Source: an uncultured Christensenellaceae bacterium
GTDB lineage: Bacteria > Bacillota > Clostridia > Christensenellales > Borkfalkiaceae
Reading direction: 5' to 3'
DNA: 64,000 nucleotides
Assembly (NCBI GenBank): GCA_910586945.1
Contig: CAJULO010000002.1
Coordinates: 1-64,000 of the forward strand
The position numbers and the translations under genes are program-made. Below the pieces are notes generated by a model, which was not told the origin of the DNA, did no database searches, and saw nothing but the letters and a program-made list of their open reading frames with translations. Of this stretch, positions 60,929 to 64,000 are shown in pieces (position 1 is the first letter of the stretch; every line of letters begins with the position of its first letter).

Positions 60929-61399
60929 ATGCCAAGAAGAGGCAATGTTCCTAAGCGTGATGTTTTGCCAGATCCATTATATGGCAGTAAGGTTGTCACA
61001 AAACTCATCAACCAAATTATGTTGGATGGTGAAAAGGGTACGGCACAAAGAATAGTATATGATGCTTTTGCAATTATGCAAGAAAAAATGAATTTAGATC
61101 CAATGGAAATTTTTACACAAGCTATGGCCAATGTAACTCCATTGCTTGAAGTTAAAGCGCGTCGTGTTGGTGGGGCAAACTATCAAGTACCAATCGAAAT
61201 TCGTCCAGAGAGAAGACAGACGCTTGCAATTCGTTGGATTGTTATCAATACTAGAAAGAGAAGTGAAAGAGAAATGTCTAAAAAGCTTGCAGCGGAACTT
61301 ATGGATGCATATAACAACACAGGTGGCTCTGTGAAAAAGAAGGAAGATACACACCGTATGGCAGAGGCAAACAAAGCGTTTGCACACTTCAGATGGTAA
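60929..61399 (+). CDS. rpsG: 30S ribosomal protein S7
   Basis: A 156-residue assembly protein of the 30S head. Seen: PRRGNVPKRDVLPDPLYGSK at the start, KLINQIMLDGEKGTAQRIVY near 27, LEVKARRVGGANYQVPIEIR near 74, and a final EANKAFAHFRW. AAAGGAG is seven bases before this ATG; another ATG six bases upstream is too close to it. In E. coli S7 represses its own operon by binding the rpsL-rpsG gap. Confidence 0.97.
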   Translation: MPRRGNVPKRDVLPDPLYGSKVVTKLINQIMLDGEKGTAQRIVYDAFAIMQEKMNLDPMEIFTQAMANVTPLLEVKARRVGGANYQVPIEIRPERRQTLAIRWIVINTRKRSEREMSKKLAAELMDAYNNTGGSVKKKEDTHRMAEANKAFAHFRW

Positions 61400-61411
61400 G
61401 GAGGACAGTCT

Positions 61412-63496
61412 ATGGCAAGACAATTTGGACTTGATGTTACAAGAAACATCGGTATTATGGCGCATATTGATGCTGGCAAGACAACAACAACAGAGCGTAT
61501 TTTATTCTACACAGGAAAGACCTATAAGATTGGTGACGTACATGATGGAGCAGCAACTATGGACTGGATGGTACAAGAACAAGAGAGAGGTATTACCATT
61601 ACATCAGCGGCGACAACATGTACATGGAAAAATCATAGAATAAACATTATTGATACACCAGGTCACGTGGATTTTACGGTAGAAGTTGAGCGTTCTTTAC
61701 GCGTACTTGATGGGGCAGTTGCAACATTCTGTGCCAAAGGCGGCGTTGAACCACAATCAGAAACAGTTTGGCGTCAAGCTGATAAATATAAAGTACCTCG
61801 TATAGCATACATCAATAAAATGGATATCAATGGGGCAAATTTTGATAATGCCATTCAAATGATGCGTGATAGACTTGGTGCTAAACCAGTGCGTATTCAA
61901 TTGCCAATTGGAAAGGAAGATAGTTTTAAAGGTATCATTGACCTTGTAACGATGAAAGCGGCTATCTATCATGATGATTTGGGACAACAAATTGAAATAA
62001 CAGATATTCCTGCAGATATGCAAGATATTGCTAAGCAATATAGAGCTGAACTTGTTGAAGCTGTTGCTGAACAAGAAGATAGTTTAATGGAAAAATTTTT
62101 TGAAACAGGAGATTTATCTCTTGAAGATTTAAAAAGAGGACTCCGTCTTGCAACAATTAACATGGCAATTACTCCAGTGTTATGTGGGTCAAGCTATAAA
62201 AATAAAGGGGTACAATTTTTATTAGATGCCATTGTTGACTATCTACCATCTCCACTTGATATTGCAAGTGTAAATGGTGTCAATCCAAATACAGAAGAAC
62301 AAGAAGTGCGTAAAACTGCAGATGATGAACCTTTTGCAGGGCTTGCATTTAAGATTGCAACTGACCCATTTGTAGGCACTTTAGCATTCTTTCGTGCCTA
62401 TTCTGGTGTGCTTGAAGCGGGGTCATATGTATACAATTCTACCAAGGAAAAGAAGGAAAGAGTAGGTAGATTGTTACAAATGCATGCAAATAGCAGAGAG
62501 GAAATTCCTATGATTTATTCAGGGGATATCTGTGCTATTGTAGGATTAAAAAACACAACGACTGGAGATACACTCTGCGATGAAAAACATCCTATAGTGC
62601 TTGAAAAAATGGAATTCCCAGAACCAGTTATTAAAGTGGCAATCGAACCTAAGACAAAAGCTGGTCAAGAAAAAATGACTATGGCACTTATCAAGCTTGC
62701 CGAAGAAGATCCAACCTTTAAAACATATACCGACAACGAAACAGGACAGACAATTATTGCAGGTATGGGTGAATTGCACCTTGAAATTATTGTTGACCGT
62801 CTATTGAGAGAGTTTAAAGTTGAGGTAAATGTAGGTAAACCACAAGTTGCATATAGAGAAACCTTCCGTAAAGCAGTGGATGCTGAAGGGAAATATGTGC
62901 GTCAATCAGGTGGTAAAGGACAATACGGTCACTGTAAAATTAAACTTGAACCACAAGAACCTGGTAAAGGATATGAATTTTTTGACGAAACAGTGGGCGG
63001 TTCTATTCCAAAAGAATATATTCCTGCTATTGATAAAGGTATTCAAGAAGCAGCTAAAAATGGATTTTTAGCAGGATATGAAGTAGTTGACTTTAAAGTT
63101 ACAGTATATGATGGAAGTTATCATGATGTCGACTCTTCAGAAATGGCATTTAAAATTGCCGGCTCTATGGGCTTTAAAGATGGTTTAAAAAAGGCGAATG
63201 CAGTCTTGCTTGAACCTATGATGAAGGTGGAAATTGTGACGCCAGAAGATTATTTTGGTGACCTTATGGGAAATGTATCTTCTCGTCGTGGGACTATCAA
63301 TGGTACTGAAGATAGAAGTGGCGTAAAAGTGATTGATGCAACTATTCCACTTTCTGAAATGTTTGGATATGCAACAGACCTTCGTTCTCGTACACAAGGT
63401 AGAGGACAGTTCTCAATGCAGTTTTCACATTATAATGAAGTACCAAAATCAATTGCAGAAAAAATTATCGGTGAAAGAGCTAAAAAAGCAGACTAA
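61412..63496 (+). CDS. fusA: elongation factor G
   Basis: A 694-residue translocation GTPase. G1 is GIMAHIDAGKTTTTERILFY near 13, G2 lies around RGITITSAATT near 57, G3 is IIDTPGHVDFTVEVERSLRV near 77, and G4 is AYINKMDINGANF near 132. Domains II-V follow at normal length, with DGSYHDVDSSEMAFKIAGSM near 565. A ribosome site AAGGAGG lies 12 nt after rpsG. In many Firmicutes tuf follows; here a lipoprotein gene does. Confidence 0.97.
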   Translation: MARQFGLDVTRNIGIMAHIDAGKTTTTERILFYTGKTYKIGDVHDGAATMDWMVQEQERGITITSAATTCTWKNHRINIIDTPGHVDFTVEVERSLRVLDGAVATFCAKGGVEPQSETVWRQADKYKVPRIAYINKMDINGANFDNAIQMMRDRLGAKPVRIQLPIGKEDSFKGIIDLVTMKAAIYHDDLGQQIEITDIPADMQDIAKQYRAELVEAVAEQEDSLMEKFFETGDLSLEDLKRGLRLATINMAITPVLCGSSYKNKGVQFLLDAIVDYLPSPLDIASVNGVNPNTEEQEVRKTADDEPFAGLAFKIATDPFVGTLAFFRAYSGVLEAGSYVYNSTKEKKERVGRLLQMHANSREEIPMIYSGDICAIVGLKNTTTGDTLCDEKHPIVLEKMEFPEPVIKVAIEPKTKAGQEKMTMALIKLAEEDPTFKTYTDNETGQTIIAGMGELHLEIIVDRLLREFKVEVNVGKPQVAYRETFRKAVDAEGKYVRQSGGKGQYGHCKIKLEPQEPGKGYEFFDETVGGSIPKEYIPAIDKGIQEAAKNGFLAGYEVVDFKVTVYDGSYHDVDSSEMAFKIAGSMGFKDGLKKANAVLLEPMMKVEIVTPEDYFGDLMGNVSSRRGTINGTEDRSGVKVIDATIPLSEMFGYATDLRSRTQGRGQFSMQFSHYNEVPKSIAEKIIGERAKKAD

Positions 63497-63599
63497 TTGT
63501 ATACGAAGTTGATTTTTTAATTTAGAATAAACTAGAAATGCAAAATAATTAAAAAATTTATAATATCAAAAAGAAAATATTGCAATGCGAGGATTAGAT

Positions 63600-64000
63600 A
63601 TGCGTATCAAAAAGAAAATTCTTACAATAGCAATGAGCTTTGTTTTACTTTTAGGCATGGTTTTTATGATAACTGCCTGTGATGATTGGAGATATGACCT
63701 TGAATCAGATAAGTTTTTAGGGATTGATGAAGCAAGTATGCGCGATTCTAACAAAGAATTTGTAACTTTAAAAGTGGGAGATAGATTTGAGCGTAAAAAA
63801 GATGTTTTAATGCGTAAAGATGTTTTTGCCAGTAATCCATTCTTTAATATATTTACAGATGAAGGATATACATTAAAAATCTTAGGACGGGATATAAATT
63901 TAAGCTATATAAGGCAAGTACTTGAAGGAAACTTAGAAATACAATATTTGCGGATTGGCGGTGTAAATTATTTTTATGACTTTGACGATAGAGATGACAT
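63600..64000 (+). CDS. putative lipoprotein, truncated by the window edge
   Basis: An open frame running off the window. It starts with MRIKKKILTIAMSFVLLL and a lipobox ITAC at about residues 22-25, so export and lipid anchoring are likely. The remaining visible ~110 residues are rich in Asp, Lys and Arg, with FVTLKVGDRFERKKDVL and GGVNYFYDFDDRDD. Family not recognised. ATG 63600 has GAGGA six bases upstream; another ATG 15 bases earlier is in frame. Confidence 0.7.
   Translation, partial: MRIKKKILTIAMSFVLLLGMVFMITACDDWRYDLESDKFLGIDEASMRDSNKEFVTLKVGDRFERKKDVLMRKDVFASNPFFNIFTDEGYTLKILGRDINLSYIRQVLEGNLEIQYLRIGGVNYFYDFDDRDD

Noticed and set aside
1..64000. CRISPR arrays, insertion sequences, prophage or integrase genes
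   Set aside because: No regularly spaced direct repeats, transposase motifs or terminal repeats with target duplications were seen.

Overview
The window looks like part of the chromosome of an AT-rich, spore-forming Firmicute of class Clostridia. The evidence is a spoIIE gene, a gerA-type germination operon, addAB, Firmicutes-type ribosomal gene clusters, a ferredoxin-linked 2-oxoacid oxidoreductase, QueH, FeoAB, strong Shine-Dalgarno sites and TTGACA-17-TATAAT promoters. TGA is an ordinary stop codon. I cannot name the genus; a Christensenellales-like lineage is a guess. Layout: 1-2150 is nearly gene-free, AT-rich, decayed DNA with one recognisable pseudogene. 2.1-5.3 kb is a fructose PTS operon (fruK, fruA and an HPr lacking the usual regulatory serine). 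5.5-8.4 kb holds a DUF1801 protein and a large DUF262 (GmrSD-like) probable defence gene. Two minus-strand tRNA pairs follow (Leu-Cys and Val-Gly). 9.4-20.5 kb holds a phospholipase C-like protein, lipoproteins, addBA recombinational repair genes, a PRC-barrel protein and queH. 20.6-26.7 kb runs from an Rrf2 regulator with iscS and iscU to ftsY, feoAB and a pseudouridine synthase. 26.7-30.4 kb is an adenine-salvage unit (NCS2 permease plus adenine deaminase) behind a roughly 290-nt structured leader that ends in a terminator. 30.4-36.9 kb carries small membrane proteins, minDE, dut, a Myb-like regulator candidate, a YtxH-like protein, a beta-helix lipoprotein, ruvX and a DUF1292 protein. 37-48 kb is the classical rpsB-tsf-pyrH-frr-uppS-cdsA-dxr-rseP block, then a three-gene UDP-GlcNAc precursor operon whose GlmU homologue has only the acetyltransferase half. 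48.7-52.4 kb has rplU-rpmA and a korDABC-type operon. 52.4-53.7 kb contains two decayed oxidoreductase genes. 53.9-60.1 kb (minus strand) is gerABC and spoIIE, the latter behind plausible Spo0A boxes. 60.2-63.5 kb is rpsL-rpsG-fusA, and a lipoprotein gene runs off the end. Most of the window is housekeeping. The signals most worth following are the NCS2-ade leader RNA (candidate riboswitch), the rpsL-rpsG intercistronic RNA with alternative hairpins, the HPr variant, the DUF262 protein with an unfamiliar C-terminus, the modified germination receptor C subunit, and perfect -10 elements six bases before ATG codons, which suggest leaderless mRNAs.
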